DNA from: DATEOR01 sp963841425
GTDB taxonomy: Bacteria; Actinomycetota; Thermoleophilia; Gaiellales; Gaiellaceae
Direction of reading: 5' to 3'
Assembly (NCBI GenBank): GCA_963841425.1
Contig: CAWJCL010000001.1
Span: 124,001 to 188,000, forward strand
Length of the DNA stretch: 64,000 bases
The translations under genes and the position numbers were made by a program. Under the pieces are notes generated by a model. The model saw only the letters and a list, made by a program, of their open reading frames with translations, was not told the DNA's origin and did not search any database. Position 1 is the stretch's first letter. Each line of letters starts with the position of its first letter. This document shows, in pieces, positions 17,284 to 26,173 of this stretch.

Positions 17284-18727
17284 GGAGCGCCTGCCCGCGC
17301 TCGCCGCGCTCGCCGGGATCCTTTGCCTCGCCACCGTCCTTCGGTTCGTGCAGCTCGGCCACGACAGCATCTGGGCGGACGAGGCCTTCTCGGCCAGGGT
17401 GTCCGACCTCGGGCTCACCGATCTGATCGGGACGGCGACCGCCGACGACACCAACCCGCCCTTCTACTACGTGCTCCTGCACTTCTGGACGGATGCGTTC
17501 GGAGACTCCGCGGCCGCACTCCGATCGCTGAGCGCGGTCGTGGGCGTCCTGCTCGTGTTCATGGTCTTCAAGCTCGGCGAGCGACTGTCGGGCACCTGGG
17601 CCGGCCTCATGGCCGCTCTCCTCGCGACGGTTTCCGAGTTCCTCGTCCACTACTCGCAGGAGGCGCGCGTTTACTCGCTGCTCGCGCTGCTCTCTGCCTG
17701 CTCCTACTACTTTCTCCTCGTGCTTCTGAACGGGCTGCGGCCATGGCCGGTCGCCGGCTACGTGCTCGCGACCACTGCGCTTCTGTACGCCCACACCTAC
17801 GGGCTCTTCATTCTCGCTGCGCAGGCTGCGTTCTTCGGCCTCGCGCTTCTCGGGCGCCGTGACTGGATCCGCATGCGCGACCCGGAACGGCTGGGGCTCG
17901 TGCTCGCGGCGCCGCTCGTGCTCGCCATTCCCTGGCTCGTCGTCTTCGCGGGGCACGTGAGCGACGAGGTCGAAGGTAGCTCACAGGCAAAGCTCGGCTG
18001 GCTCGCATCGCCGTCGGCCCGGGACCTCCCAGGGACCTTGTCCGGTTACGCCGGGTCACGCTGGGCTCTCGCGCTTGCGCTCTTCACGCTCGCAGTCGCG
18101 GGCGGCCTGGCTCTCAGGGACCGGGGTGCTCGCGCGCTCGGAGACCGCCTCGCCGCGGACCGGCGTATCGGCCTCCTCGTGCTCTGGGCCGCCGTCCCGA
18201 TCGCGGTTCCTTTCGTCCTCTCGCTCGTTGTGACGCCGATCTACCAGTTCAAGTACACGATCCCTGCGGCCGTCGCGTGTTATCTCCTCCTCGCCCTCGC
18301 TCTCGAGAGCCTGGCACCGAGGGTCGCCCTGGCCGCGGGAGCCCTGGTCGCCGGGGCCTTTGTCGTCATGACCGTGCGCTACTACGGGGACTACCAGACC
18401 GAGCAATGGCGGGAGGCGACGGCGTACGTCTCCGCCCGTGCGAGGCCGGGTGACGTCCTCGTCTTCGATTCGAGCGTGGGAAAGGAGGCCTTCGACTACT
18501 ACTGGCAGCGCTCGGATGTGCAGGAGGTGATCGGGAGCGCCGCGACGAGCCCGACCGAGACCGACCTCCGGGCGGTTCGCTCCGCGGCGCGTGACTCCCG
18601 GAGCGTCTGGCTCGTCGTCTCGCACAGCCGTGACCTCGAGGGCCGGATCCCGGCGATCCTCGACCAGTCCCGCACGCCGGGAGCGGACGTCGAGTTCGTG
18701 GGAATCCGGGTCGTCCCCTTCGACTGA
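17276..18727 (+). CDS. Membrane glycosyltransferase, GT39/ArnT-like
   Basis: 483 residues with about ten to eleven hydrophobic helices and a C-terminal periplasmic-side domain from around residue 370. The first extracellular loop carries the acidic pair Asp35-Glu36 (SIWADEAFSA), typical of PMT/GT39 and GT83 C-type glycosyltransferases that use polyprenyl-phosphate sugars, followed by NPPFYYVLLHFW. The acceptor is unknown; cell-wall or protein glycosylation is plausible. ATG 17276 is preferred over GTG 17249 because it starts right before the first helix. A strong hairpin follows directly after the stop. Confidence 0.8.
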   Translation: MRRERLPALAALAGILCLATVLRFVQLGHDSIWADEAFSARVSDLGLTDLIGTATADDTNPPFYYVLLHFWTDAFGDSAAALRSLSAVVGVLLVFMVFKLGERLSGTWAGLMAALLATVSEFLVHYSQEARVYSLLALLSACSYYFLLVLLNGLRPWPVAGYVLATTALLYAHTYGLFILAAQAAFFGLALLGRRDWIRMRDPERLGLVLAAPLVLAIPWLVVFAGHVSDEVEGSSQAKLGWLASPSARDLPGTLSGYAGSRWALALALFTLAVAGGLALRDRGARALGDRLAADRRIGLLVLWAAVPIAVPFVLSLVVTPIYQFKYTIPAAVACYLLLALALESLAPRVALAAGALVAGAFVVMTVRYYGDYQTEQWREATAYVSARARPGDVLVFDSSVGKEAFDYYWQRSDVQEVIGSAATSPTETDLRAVRSAARDSRSVWLVVSHSRDLEGRIPAILDQSRTPGADVEFVGIRVVPFD

Positions 18728-18753
18728 AACGTCCCTCGAACGAGGGACGTTTC
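18726..18753 (+). terminator. Perfect 13-bp hairpin after the glycosyltransferase gene
   Basis: GAAACGTCCCTCG (18726-18738) pairs perfectly with CGAGGGACGTTTC (18741-18753) around a two-base AA centre (effective loop larger). It begins on the stop codon. There is no long T tract after it, but its position at the end of the rel-to-glycosyltransferase unit supports a terminator or RNA-stabilising role. Confidence 0.65.
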
Positions 18754-18842
18754 ACTCCTTCGAGGGATCAAGTGCGGCCGTTTCGTCACCCGTTCGGGGG
18801 ATTCGGCGGCATGAGCGCTGACGCACGATCTACCCGAGCGTC

Positions 18843-20060
18843 ATGCGGCCCGCGCGACCCGACCCACTTCTCTCCGGGCTCAATCCGGCTGCGGCAGCCT
18901 TCGAGTTCTCCGTCGTCTGGCTGACGATGGCCGGCTTCGCCCTCACGGCGATCCCCGCCGAGATCGCCCAGGGCGACTGGCGCACCTTCGCCATCCTCGT
19001 GCCGATCATCGCGGCGGTCCACCTCGTCGGCGCCGAGCGCCAGAAGCACCAGGGATCGCACCTCTCGCTCGCGCCGATCTTCGCCGCCGCGCTTCTTCTG
19101 CCGCCGGCGCTCACGGCCCTCGCGATCGTCATCGCTTTCGTGCCGGAGACCGTCCGTTCGCGCCCGCGCTGGTACATCGCGATCTTCAACATCGCGAACT
19201 TCGTCGGGCCGGCGCTCCTCGCGCGCGCGTGCTTCGACGCCGTCGGCGGGACCGGGGACACCGCGTGGGCCCTCGCCGCGTCGGCCGGGATCGCCGCCTT
19301 CGTCGTCTCCCAGTACGCGGTGCTCGCGGTCATGCTCCGCCTCGCGCGGGGCGTGCGGGTGCTCGAGACCATCCGGGTGGACTGCGTCCTGATCGATGCT
19401 GGGCTCGTCTCGCTCGGCGCCGTCGCGGCAGCGCTCTGGGAGATCAACCAGGGGCTGGTCGCCCTGACGCTTCTGCCGCTCGCGCTGGCCTATCGCTCGC
19501 TCGCGATCCCCGGCCTCGTCGAGGCAACGCGTGTCGAGCCGAAGACCGGCCTCTACAACATGCGCCATTTCCAAAGCGTCCTCTCGCAGGAGCTCCAGCG
19601 CGCAGGTCGGTTCGACCGGCCGCTCGCCGTGCTCATGATCGACGTCGACCACCTGCGCGAGATCAACACGATGCGCGGCCATCTCGCGGGCGACCGGGCC
19701 CTGAAGTCGGTCGCGAACGCGCTCCAGAGCGCGACGCGGGAGTACGACGTCGCGGCGCGCTTCGGCGGCGACGAGTTCTGCGTCGTTCTTCCCGAGACCG
19801 ATCTCGAAGGCGCGCTCGTCGTCGCCGAGCGGATCCGAAGCTTCGTCGAGCGCTCGTCCTCGGACCCCAAGGTGTCCGTATCCGTCGGCGTCGCGACGCA
19901 CAGGGGAGGGGGGACGACGACCGAGGCGCTCGTCGCGCTCGCCGACCGCGCTGCCTACCGGGCGAAGCTCAGCGGGCGAAACTCGGTCGCCGTGCCACCC
20001 GAGGGAGACCCGGTAGACGAGGCCGAACGCCTCCTGCACGACGCCTCGCAATCGTCGTGA
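18843..20060 (+). CDS. Membrane-bound diguanylate cyclase (GGDEF)
   Basis: 405 residues. Six or so membrane helices occupy residues 15-225, followed by a GGDEF domain: PKTGLYNMRHFQ opening, MIDVDHLREINTMRGHLAGD, and an intact catalytic RFGGDEFCVVLPE. It should make cyclic di-GMP from two GTP at the inner face of the membrane. No RxxD inhibitory site is obvious five residues before GGDEF. The N-terminal sensor resembles 5TMR/MASE-type bundles but is not assigned. It begins a set with a membrane protein and an HD-GYP phosphodiesterase on the same strand. Confidence 0.9.
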   Translation: MRPARPDPLLSGLNPAAAAFEFSVVWLTMAGFALTAIPAEIAQGDWRTFAILVPIIAAVHLVGAERQKHQGSHLSLAPIFAAALLLPPALTALAIVIAFVPETVRSRPRWYIAIFNIANFVGPALLARACFDAVGGTGDTAWALAASAGIAAFVVSQYAVLAVMLRLARGVRVLETIRVDCVLIDAGLVSLGAVAAALWEINQGLVALTLLPLALAYRSLAIPGLVEATRVEPKTGLYNMRHFQSVLSQELQRAGRFDRPLAVLMIDVDHLREINTMRGHLAGDRALKSVANALQSATREYDVAARFGGDEFCVVLPETDLEGALVVAERIRSFVERSSSDPKVSVSVGVATHRGGGTTTEALVALADRAAYRAKLSGRNSVAVPPEGDPVDEAERLLHDASQSS

Positions 20061-20099
20061 GCGCTCCTTGAGCGCCCGCATCGGGCCGATAAAGCTCTG

Positions 20100-20678
20100 A
20101 TGCTGCGGAGATCGTTCCCTGCCACGCTTGCCGTCATCGACGGCTGCGCCGCTCTGCCGGTCGCCCTACTCGCGCTCTTCGGCAAGGTGATGTTCATGCC
20201 GCCGATGTGGGTGCACTTCTACGGCGTCGGCGTGACCGCCCTTGTCGCGATGGCGGCGGCGGTCGTCCTCATGATCGCCGGCGCCAAGCAAAAGGACGCG
20301 CGCACGGTGGTCGTCGCAGGCGGCTTCGCGCTCATGGCGGCCCTGCTCGCCGTCCACGGCTTCATGACCCCCGGAGTCCTGGTCGGCGTGAACGGCCTCA
20401 TCTCCGTCACCGGTGCTGCGACGCTCTCCGTCGGAGCTGCGGTGCTCGCGCTCTCCGTGCTTTCGCCCTTCGCCGCGCCGACGGCCATCCCGCGGGTGAT
20501 CGCCGTCCAGGCGGTTATCGGGGTGACGATCATCACGGTGAGCCTCGTCGGCGCCGTCGTCCCGAGCGTCGTTCCTGCGGTTCCCGAGCCGCGCTCGACG
20601 GCCGCGCTTCTTCTGCTCGCCGTCACCCTCGTCCTCTACGGATGGCTTGCCGTCCGGGCCGCGAACACATCCTTTTGA
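20100..20678 (+). CDS. Multi-pass membrane protein of unknown function
   Basis: 192 residues with about six hydrophobic helices and little outside the membrane (WVHFYGVGVTALVAMAAAVVLMIAGA is the second). No family recognised. It ends 4 nt inside the HD-GYP gene (TTGA overlap), so a sensor or partner role for that enzyme is a reasonable inference: together they look like one receptor split in two. Confidence 0.75.
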   Translation: MLRRSFPATLAVIDGCAALPVALLALFGKVMFMPPMWVHFYGVGVTALVAMAAAVVLMIAGAKQKDARTVVVAGGFALMAALLAVHGFMTPGVLVGVNGLISVTGAATLSVGAAVLALSVLSPFAAPTAIPRVIAVQAVIGVTIITVSLVGAVVPSVVPAVPEPRSTAALLLLAVTLVLYGWLAVRAANTSF

Positions 20679-21541
20679 CCCGGCGGCTCGCCGACCTGGC
20701 CGTTGTTCTCGGGCTGATGCTCCTCGCAGCGGCTACCTACGGCGCGCTCGTCCTGACCTTCATGGATCTCGGCTGGTGGTTCGGGCACATCTTCGAAGTC
20801 CTCGGGATCGCGCTCGTCGGAGCCTCGCTCGCGTACGACCTGCACCGCGGCCGGCGCTCGCGTCCTCTCGTGGGCGATCTGCGGGCGAGCGAGATCGTCT
20901 CGTCGGAGGAGGCATTCTTCGGTGCGCGCGTCCGGGCGCTCACGGTCACGCTCGCGGCGAAGGACACGTCCACGGAGGAGCACACGCGCCGCGTCGCCAC
21001 GCTCGCCGTCGAGATCGGCGAGCAGATGGGCCTCTCGCGCACACGCCTGCGGAGCATGGCGATCGGCGGCCTCCTGCACGACATCGGCAAGCTGTCCATC
21101 CCCGACGCGATCCTGCAGAAGCCCGGGCCGCTCGACGACGACGAGTTCGCCGTGATCAAGACGCATCCCGAGCGTGGGCGGGAGCTCCTCGAGGAGCTCG
21201 GCGGCTTCGACGAGAGCGTCACTCGCATCGTGCTCGACCACCACGAGCGCCTCGACGGCCGCGGCTATCCGCGCGGCCTGCTCGCCGACGACCTCGACCT
21301 CGCGACCCGGATCCTCGCGGTCTGCGATGTGTACGACGCCCTCGTCTCACCGCGCGTCTACCGCGACGCCTGGCCGGTCGAGAAGGCGCTCGCGCACCTC
21401 GAGTCGGAGGCGGACACGAGCTTCGACCCGCGTTGCGTGACGGCGCTGATTCTCGTCCTTGCGGGGAGACCGGCCGCGCACTCGAGCGGCGCGGCTCACG
21501 TGCTCGGCTCGCTGGGCGCGCGCCTCGCCTTCCCGAGCTAG
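20675..21541 (+). CDS. HD-GYP cyclic-di-GMP phosphodiesterase
   Basis: 288 residues from a TTG start overlapping the upstream stop. Two helices (residues 5-60) anchor an HD-GYP domain: STEEHTRRVATLAVEIGEQMGL, GGLLHDIGKLSIPDAIL (HD), IKTHPERG, LDHHERLDGRGYPRGL (HH and GYP intact) and AVCDVYDALVSPRVYR. The residues for the bimetal site are all present, so it should hydrolyse cyclic di-GMP, opposing the GGDEF enzyme encoded 0.6 kb upstream. The closest comparison in the window is the truncated HD-GYP relic at 40.4 kb. Confidence 0.9.
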   Translation: MTRRLADLAVVLGLMLLAAATYGALVLTFMDLGWWFGHIFEVLGIALVGASLAYDLHRGRRSRPLVGDLRASEIVSSEEAFFGARVRALTVTLAAKDTSTEEHTRRVATLAVEIGEQMGLSRTRLRSMAIGGLLHDIGKLSIPDAILQKPGPLDDDEFAVIKTHPERGRELLEELGGFDESVTRIVLDHHERLDGRGYPRGLLADDLDLATRILAVCDVYDALVSPRVYRDAWPVEKALAHLESEADTSFDPRCVTALILVLAGRPAAHSSGAAHVLGSLGARLAFPS

Positions 21542-21547
21542 GGATCG

Positions 21548-21991
21548 TCAGTGCCCGTGATGGGCGTGCACGACCGCGTGCCCGCGACCGCGTGCGATCA
21601 GCGCGCGGTTGACCGGAAAGGCGGCGACGAAGGCGACGGCGAGGGCGATGGCGAGGCTGCCCCAGAAGAGGAGGTCTGCGAGGCCGGCGTCCATCGCGCC
21701 GGGCCAGAGGAGGATGATCGCGTTGTCCACGAGCTCCATGACCGCGATCGAGAGCGTGTCGGACGCGAGCGCCAGGCCGACTGCGGTAGCGAGGGCGATC
21801 CCCCCGCGAAGGAGCGGGACGAAGGTGAACGAGTAGCCGAAGACGAACGCGAGGACGATCGCGAGCGCGATGGACGCGGCGTTGCCCCAACCGAGCGCGG
21901 TCGCGATCGCGAGACCGAGGATCTCTCCGATCGCACAGCCGGTGAGACAGTGGAGGGTGGCCGAGAGCGCGAGCCGGTTCAGGCTCGCCAC
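21548..21991 (-). CDS. DUF4396 membrane protein
   Basis: 147 residues with four hydrophobic helices. The N-terminus LNRLALSATLHCLTGCAIGEILG is the DUF4396 hallmark, with a His-Cys-x4-Cys motif, and the C-terminus is His-rich (GRGHAVVHAHHGH), which suggests metal binding. Members are often encoded near copper or heavy-metal genes, but none are here, and function is unknown. Its ATG lies within the 3' end of the upstream GAF-domain gene (13-nt overlap). Confidence 0.85.
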   Translation of the reverse strand: MASLNRLALSATLHCLTGCAIGEILGLAIATALGWGNAASIALAIVLAFVFGYSFTFVPLLRGGIALATAVGLALASDTLSIAVMELVDNAIILLWPGAMDAGLADLLFWGSLAIALAVAFVAAFPVNRALIARGRGHAVVHAHHGH

Positions 21992-22470
21992 GGCACGCCG
22001 CCGGTGTCCCAGCCGACGAGGCTGTGGGGGGAGATGAGGAGGGCCACCCGCTCGAGCAGCGCGCTGTCTTCAGGCCCGAACGCGGCGGGAGTGTCCGAGT
22101 CGATGTCGATCTCGCCGACAACCTTCCCCTCGTAGACGATGGGCACGACGATCTCGCTCCGGGTCGAGGGGAAGCAGGCAAGGTAGCGCTCGTCGGCGCT
22201 CACGTCGTCGACGACCTCCGTACGGCCGCTCGCGGCGGCGGCGCCGCACACTCCCTGGCCGATCGGGATCCGGACGTGGTCGGTGGCCTGCGGCCCCTTC
22301 CACGGCCCGAGCACGAGGTCTCCCTCCTCGACGAGGTAGATGCCGACCCACGAGTAGTGGTCGACGCGGTCGTGCAGAACCTCGACCGTCCGGCGGAGAA
22401 CCTCGTCGGCCTCCGACTCTCGGTTGACGATGCGGTCGACCGCCTCGAGTGCCCCGGTGTAGTCGCTCAT
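21979..22470 (-). CDS. GAF-domain protein, free methionine-(R)-sulfoxide reductase-like
   Basis: 163 residues forming one GAF domain. YSWVGIYLVEEGDLVLGPWKG, IPIGQGVCGAAAA, ERYLACFPSTRSEIVVPIV and GEIDIDSD align by eye with fRMsr (MsrC/YebR). Two of the three conserved cysteines are kept (GVCG and YLACF), but the first, normally just before the RIP segment, is replaced (TDHVRIP). Reductase activity on free Met-R-sulfoxide is possible but not assured; a small-molecule-binding GAF is the alternative. It starts at ATG 22470, overlapping the thioesterase stop. Confidence 0.75.
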   Translation of the reverse strand: MSDYTGALEAVDRIVNRESEADEVLRRTVEVLHDRVDHYSWVGIYLVEEGDLVLGPWKGPQATDHVRIPIGQGVCGAAAASGRTEVVDDVSADERYLACFPSTRSEIVVPIVYEGKVVGEIDIDSDTPAAFGPEDSALLERVALLISPHSLVGWDTGGVPWRA

Positions 22471-22940
22471 GACGGGATCGCAAGCTCGAGGTCGGCGCCT
22501 TCGAAGGCCGCAACCAGGTCGCGGTAGGCCTCGGGAACCGGCTGCGGGCGGCGTTCTGCGAGGTCCACGAGAACGAGCGTCTGTTCCGCGGTGCACATGA
22601 GCGCGTCGTCGTCCACGCGGTAGGCCGCGTATTCGCTCGTGAGGCTCGAGCGGCCGATCCGCTTCGTCCGCACAAAGACCTCCAGGAGATCGTCGAAACG
22701 GGCCGGAGCCTCGTAGAGCACGTTGCACGCGCGCATGACGAACTCGCAGGCGCCGAGATCGGCTCCGAGGAGGCGGAGATGTCGCAGGTACTCGACGCGC
22801 GCGTCGTCGAAGTAGGGCAGATAGCGCCCGTAGTAGACGATTCCCTGCGCATCGGTGTCGGAGAACCCCACGCGCGTGAGTGCCGAGTATTTGAACGGGG
22901 GCTTGCGCTCGGTCGGCTGTCCAAGGTTCACGGGTCGCAT
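22467..22940 (-). CDS. Acyl-CoA thioesterase, 4HBT hotdog fold
   Basis: 157 residues from ATG 22940 (an upstream GTG at 22976 would add 12). The hotdog signature VGFSDTDAQGIVYYGRYLPYFDDARVEYLR contains the catalytic Asp of the 4-hydroxybenzoyl-CoA/YbgC group, and FVMRACNVLYEAPARFDDLLEVFV and TSEYAAYRVDDDALMCTAEQTLVLVD follow. It probably hydrolyses an acyl-CoA thioester in the cytosol; substrate unknown. It heads a reverse-strand trio with the GAF and DUF4396 genes, divergent from the carboxypeptidase. Confidence 0.85.
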   Translation of the reverse strand: MRPVNLGQPTERKPPFKYSALTRVGFSDTDAQGIVYYGRYLPYFDDARVEYLRHLRLLGADLGACEFVMRACNVLYEAPARFDDLLEVFVRTKRIGRSSLTSEYAAYRVDDDALMCTAEQTLVLVDLAERRPQPVPEAYRDLVAAFEGADLELAIPS

Positions 22941-23027
22941 CGTAACCGGGGCCACTCTTGCGCTTTTTGCCACCATTTGTAAGGGTTTCCGGGCTTTTTG
23001 ACCGGGAACTCGACTGGGGAGATTGTC

Positions 23028-26000
23028 ATGAGGCGTTTGACGTTGGTCGTCTGCGTCCTCGCAGCCGTGCTCTTCGTGAGCGGCGCGGCTCCGGGCGCGG
23101 GTAGCAAGAGCAAGGTCACGCTCGACATGTATCGAGCAACGGTTTCGCAGGCGCAGTATCGGGATCTGCTTTCGAAGGGCACCGATATCGCGGCGGTCAA
23201 GCGAGCCGCGAACGGTGTCCGACTAGATCTCGTCCTCACGCCGCAGCAGGCAAAGTCGCTCGCGGCGAAGGGCGTCGAGGCGACGCTCGTCCGCAACAAG
23301 AAGGGACAGACCGTTCGCCAGATGGCGGCCGCGCAGGCGGTCGGCGGCTACAACGTCTGGCGCGACTACGACAGCCCGGACGGCTTTCGCGCGTACCTGT
23401 ACAAGATCGCCCACGACAACCCGCAGCTGACCAAGCTCGAGGTGATCGGGCATACGGGTCAGGGGCGGGAGATCATCGCCGTCAAGTTGACCCAGGGAGC
23501 GCGCGACGAGGTCGACGGCTCCAGGCCGGCCGTGCTCTACAGCGCCACGCAGCATGCGCGTGAGTGGATCGCACCCGAAGTCGACCGCCGTGCGCTCAAC
23601 TACTTCATCGCAAGGTGGCGGGCGAACGACAAGCAGATCAAGAACATGTTGAAGACGCGTGAGCTCTGGTTCGTCCCCATCATGAACCCGGACGGGTACC
23701 AGTACACGTTCCAGAGCCCCGACACGCGTCTCTGGCGGAAGAACCTCCGCGACAACAACGGCAACGGGACGACCGAGGTCGGCGACGGCGTCGACCCGAA
23801 TCGAAACTACCCCTCGCACTGGAACTACGACCAGGAAGGCTCGTCGTCGATCACGTCGAGCGACACGTATCGCGGTCCCTCCGAGGGGTCGGAGCCGGAG
23901 ACGCAGGCCATCATGGGCCTCTTCGAGCGGGTGCCGTTCAAGTTCCAGGTGAATTACCACTCCTACGGCCCCTGGCTCCTGTATCCGCAGGGCTGGCAGA
24001 TCGGCACGCCGACGGCGGACGACCCGATCTTCTACGCGCTCTCGGGCAACCGCGACAACCCGGCGATCGAGGGCTTCGCGCCTGGGCAATCCGCGGACGT
24101 CCTCTACGTCACGAACGGTGAGATGACCGACTGGGCGAACTCGGCAGCCGGCACGATCGCATGGACCCCGGAGCTCGAGCCGGGCTGTCCGACGTGCGGT
24201 TTCGTCTTCCCCGACGACGAGGCGCTGGTGCAGGCGCAGTTCCAGAAGAACCTGCCGTTCATCCTCGACGTGGCGAAGTCGGCCCCCGACCCCGTGCATC
24301 CGGTGTCGCACCTCGGGCTCGAGGCGAGGCCGCTCGTCGTCAAGAGCGATGACACGTACAAGGCAGGTTTGCCGATGTCGAACTTCACGTTCCCGTACTC
24401 GTACGGCGATCCGCAGGAGGTGCGTGTGGACGCGGTGCGCTCGGTGGGCGCGGTGTCCGTCAAGTACCAGATCAACGGCGGGCCCGTGCAGACGGCGCCG
24501 ACCTCGGAGCTGCCGCCCGGGGCGAAGTACGACTTCACGAGCTCGACCTACTACCACGTGATGCGCGGGTACGTCACCGGGACCACTCCGGGTGACACGG
24601 TGAAGGTCTGGTTCGAGGGCGGGGGCGCGACGAGCGACTCGTTCACGTACCAGGCGGTCAACGAGAGCGACAACGACACGCTTGTGGTTGCCTCCGAGGA
24701 CTATTCGGGCGCCTCGCCCGTGCAGGCCCCGGGGCCGCACTACGCCTCGTACTACCTGGACGCGCTGGCCGCGAACGGCGTCAATGCCGACCTCTACGAC
24801 GTCGACGCGAGCGGCCGCCACGCGGCCGACGCACTCGGCGTCTTGAGCCACTACAAGGCGGTCATGGTCGAGAAGGGCGATGACCTGATCACGCGGGAAC
24901 CTGGCTGGGGTGGAGGCATTGCGTCCCGCATCGCCCAGGACGAGGTGTTCGAGCTCCGCGACTTCATGAACGAGGGCGGCAAGGTCCTCTTCGCGGGCAA
25001 GGAGATCGGCACCCAGTACACCCAGGCCCAGCTGTACGACCCGACGGATGCGAACGGCCGGTGCTCCGATCCGGCCGTCACGTACCGCTGCCTGCAGCTG
25101 AACGGGACGGGTGACGGCGTGAACGATGTCTTGCAGTACTGGTTCGGCTCGTTCCTCTTCAACCGCGGCGCAGGTGTCGACGACGAGGGCAACATGTTCG
25201 ACGCGTTTGGGACGGACGACCCGCTGTCAGGGCTGAAGTGGTCGTTCAACGGAACGGACAGCGCTCAGAACCACGACACCGCCGGCTCCTTCATCGCCAC
25301 GAGCGGGATCCTCCCGGCAGCGACCTACCCGCAGTTCGACAGCTGGGTGGCGGCGAAGTACAGCCGGCCCGGCGGGCCGTTCGACCCGCATACGGGCACG
25401 CACTACGCGTACTCCCAGATCGCGGACCAGTCGTTCAAGCGGCTGGTGCACACGGTCAACGTCCCGGCCGGCGGGGCCGACGTGACGTTCTGGACGTCCT
25501 ACAACACGGAGTTCGACTGGGACCACCTGTTCGTCGAGGCCCACACGGTGGGGCAGGACGACTGGACGACCCTGGAAGACCTGAACGGCCACAACGACCA
25601 GGCGACGGGGGAGAGCTGCAAGCCGTCGAACGGCCCGGGCGGCTGGAGGACGATCCACCCGTTCATGGACCACTACCAGACGATCGACACGGCCAGCGAC
25701 ACGTGCGCCCCGCACGGGACCAGTGGCGACTGGTGGGCGATCAGCGGCAACTCCGGTAACTGGGAGCAGTGGCGCGTCGATCTCTCGGCCTTCGCGGGCA
25801 AGGAGATCGAGGTCTCGATCACCTACGTGAGCGACTGGGCCACGCAGGGGCTCGGCGTCTTCGTCGACGACATCGTCGTGTCGACCGGCGAGGGCACGAC
25901 GTCGTTCGAGAGCGGGAACGACGGCTGGACGATGCCCGACGCTCCTGCCGGTAGCGCGCCCAACTTCAACACGTGGGAGGTCACGTCCGCGGGCGGCTTC

Positions 26001-26123
26001 CCCGAGGGCGCGGTCATCGCCACCCCGAGCTCCCTGCTTTGGGGCTTCGGCCTCGAGGGCGTCACGGACGAGAGCGTCCGCGACCAGCTCATGGGCCGGG
26101 CGATCGACTTCCTGCGAAGCTAG
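23028..26123 (+). CDS. Secreted M14 zinc carboxypeptidase with C-terminal immune-inhibitor-like region
   Basis: 1031 residues. A signal peptide (MRRLTLVVCVLAAVLFVSGAAP) and propeptide precede an M14 catalytic domain: zinc ligands His176 and Glu179 (TQHAREW), MNPDGYQYT, DPNRNYPSHW, the third ligand region VNYHSYGPWLLYP and the catalytic Glu in AWTPELEPG. From about residue 550 there are predicted beta-rich segments resembling those after M6/immune inhibitor A peptidases (VTFWTSYNTEFDWDHLFVEAH; VFVDDIVVSTGEGTTSFE). It should degrade extracellular peptides. Start ATG 23028 has a GGGGAGA ribosome site; a longer in-frame start at 22998 adds only non-signal sequence. Likely monocistronic. Confidence 0.92.
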   Translation: MRRLTLVVCVLAAVLFVSGAAPGAGSKSKVTLDMYRATVSQAQYRDLLSKGTDIAAVKRAANGVRLDLVLTPQQAKSLAAKGVEATLVRNKKGQTVRQMAAAQAVGGYNVWRDYDSPDGFRAYLYKIAHDNPQLTKLEVIGHTGQGREIIAVKLTQGARDEVDGSRPAVLYSATQHAREWIAPEVDRRALNYFIARWRANDKQIKNMLKTRELWFVPIMNPDGYQYTFQSPDTRLWRKNLRDNNGNGTTEVGDGVDPNRNYPSHWNYDQEGSSSITSSDTYRGPSEGSEPETQAIMGLFERVPFKFQVNYHSYGPWLLYPQGWQIGTPTADDPIFYALSGNRDNPAIEGFAPGQSADVLYVTNGEMTDWANSAAGTIAWTPELEPGCPTCGFVFPDDEALVQAQFQKNLPFILDVAKSAPDPVHPVSHLGLEARPLVVKSDDTYKAGLPMSNFTFPYSYGDPQEVRVDAVRSVGAVSVKYQINGGPVQTAPTSELPPGAKYDFTSSTYYHVMRGYVTGTTPGDTVKVWFEGGGATSDSFTYQAVNESDNDTLVVASEDYSGASPVQAPGPHYASYYLDALAANGVNADLYDVDASGRHAADALGVLSHYKAVMVEKGDDLITREPGWGGGIASRIAQDEVFELRDFMNEGGKVLFAGKEIGTQYTQAQLYDPTDANGRCSDPAVTYRCLQLNGTGDGVNDVLQYWFGSFLFNRGAGVDDEGNMFDAFGTDDPLSGLKWSFNGTDSAQNHDTAGSFIATSGILPAATYPQFDSWVAAKYSRPGGPFDPHTGTHYAYSQIADQSFKRLVHTVNVPAGGADVTFWTSYNTEFDWDHLFVEAHTVGQDDWTTLEDLNGHNDQATGESCKPSNGPGGWRTIHPFMDHYQTIDTASDTCAPHGTSGDWWAISGNSGNWEQWRVDLSAFAGKEIEVSITYVSDWATQGLGVFVDDIVVSTGEGTTSFESGNDGWTMPDAPAGSAPNFNTWEVTSAGGFPEGAVIATPSSLLWGFGLEGVTDESVRDQLMGRAIDFLRS

Positions 26124-26137
26124 GCGAAATCGGAACC

Positions 26138-26173
26138 GAGGCCCTAGTCGTCGCCGATGACGGCTAGGGCCTC
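26138..26173 (+). terminator. Hairpin terminator after the carboxypeptidase gene
   Basis: GAGGCCCTAG (26138-26147) pairs perfectly with CTAGGGCCTC (26164-26173) across a 16-nt loop and is followed within 9 nt by TTTT on the forward strand. It overlaps the last codons of the convergent phosphohexomutase gene, so the terminator is embedded in coding sequence. Confidence 0.6.

Noticed and set aside
22925..23027. Possible riboswitch before the secreted carboxypeptidase
   Set aside because: The gap is about 90 nt with no recognisable aptamer core; a plain ribosome site explains it.
23223..24851. A 542-codon reverse-strand frame within the carboxypeptidase gene
   Set aside because: Highly biased composition and complete overlap with the M14 catalytic domain.
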